The notes under the pieces: model-generated | Told to the model about the DNA's origin: nothing | The model's input: the letters and a program-made list of their open reading frames with translations, nothing else | Databases searched by the model: none | DNA from: Cytophagaceae bacterium | GTDB taxonomy: Bacteria; Bacteroidota; Bacteroidia; Cytophagales; Cyclobacteriaceae | Assembly: GCA_006969745.1 (NCBI GenBank) | Contig: CP030886.1 | Span: 2,949,234 to 3,013,233, forward strand | DNA length: 64,000 bases | Reading direction: 5' to 3' | Shown here: piece after piece, positions 63,982-64,000 of the stretch | Layout of the letters: each line of letters starts with the position of its first letter | Position numbering within the stretch: the stretch's first letter is position 1 | Program-made: the position numbers and the translations under genes

Positions 63982-64000
63982 TAGCCTAAAGCGTTGATTT

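Overview
The window is chromosomal DNA of a free-living, probably marine member of the Bacteroidota, most likely order Cytophagales. The reasons are two secreted proteins with a type IX secretion (T9SS) sorting tail, three LytS-type kinase/LytTR regulator pairs, many Bacteroidota-typical domains (DUF3667, DUF6702-like, YHYH, DUF3471, acyl-ACP desaturase, IcmF), weak Shine-Dalgarno signals and an A+T-rich composition. I see no rRNA, tRNA, CRISPR array, prophage or transposase.

Layout. 0-4.7 kb: the 3' part of a T9SS-exported beta-propeller protein, then carA-eno. 4.7-8 kb: a LiaF-like membrane protein with a LytS/LytTR pair, and a putative membrane metallopeptidase. 8.1-13.5 kb: a BlaI repressor with an 834-residue BlaR1-like protein that also carries two murein hydrolase domains, facing a lipoprotein-LytS-LytTR operon. 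13.6-23.5 kb: MFS transporter, hybrid kinase, TerC, BLUF photoreceptor, nucleoid-associated protein and several DUF genes. 23.5-31.2 kb: a third LytS/LytTR pair, a retropepsin-like lipoprotein, a reverse-strand run (two VOC proteins, SRPBCC, AraC, acyl-ACP desaturase), and a Kir channel with a lipoprotein. 31.2-33.4 kb: a disturbed locus in which a DUF559 endonuclease element interrupts a DUF3667-kinase operon. 33.6-45.7 kb: fused isobutyryl-CoA mutase and a mixture of membrane, secreted and metabolic genes. 45.8-57.6 kb: a secreted propeller with one haem motif, fluoride channel, PAS kinase with single-domain receiver, serine hydrolase, and a PadR/membrane-protein pair with a striking operator region. 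57.6-64 kb: a TolB/TPR protein and a tightly overlapping light-related operon (two photolyase-family proteins, two flavin-reductase-like proteins, TIGR03643 and DUF2256 proteins).

How the parts may work together. Envelope surveillance recurs: LiaF-like/LytS/LytTR, the BlaI/BlaR1-hydrolase pair and the lipoprotein/LytS/LytTR set lie within 9 kb. Light responses recur too: a BLUF protein with all key residues and the photolyase operon. The strongest candidates for undescribed biology are the BlaR1-M23-amidase fusion, the photolyase-like protein with reversed domain order, and the DUF559 element that rebuilt the 5' end of its target gene with a 41-bp copy.
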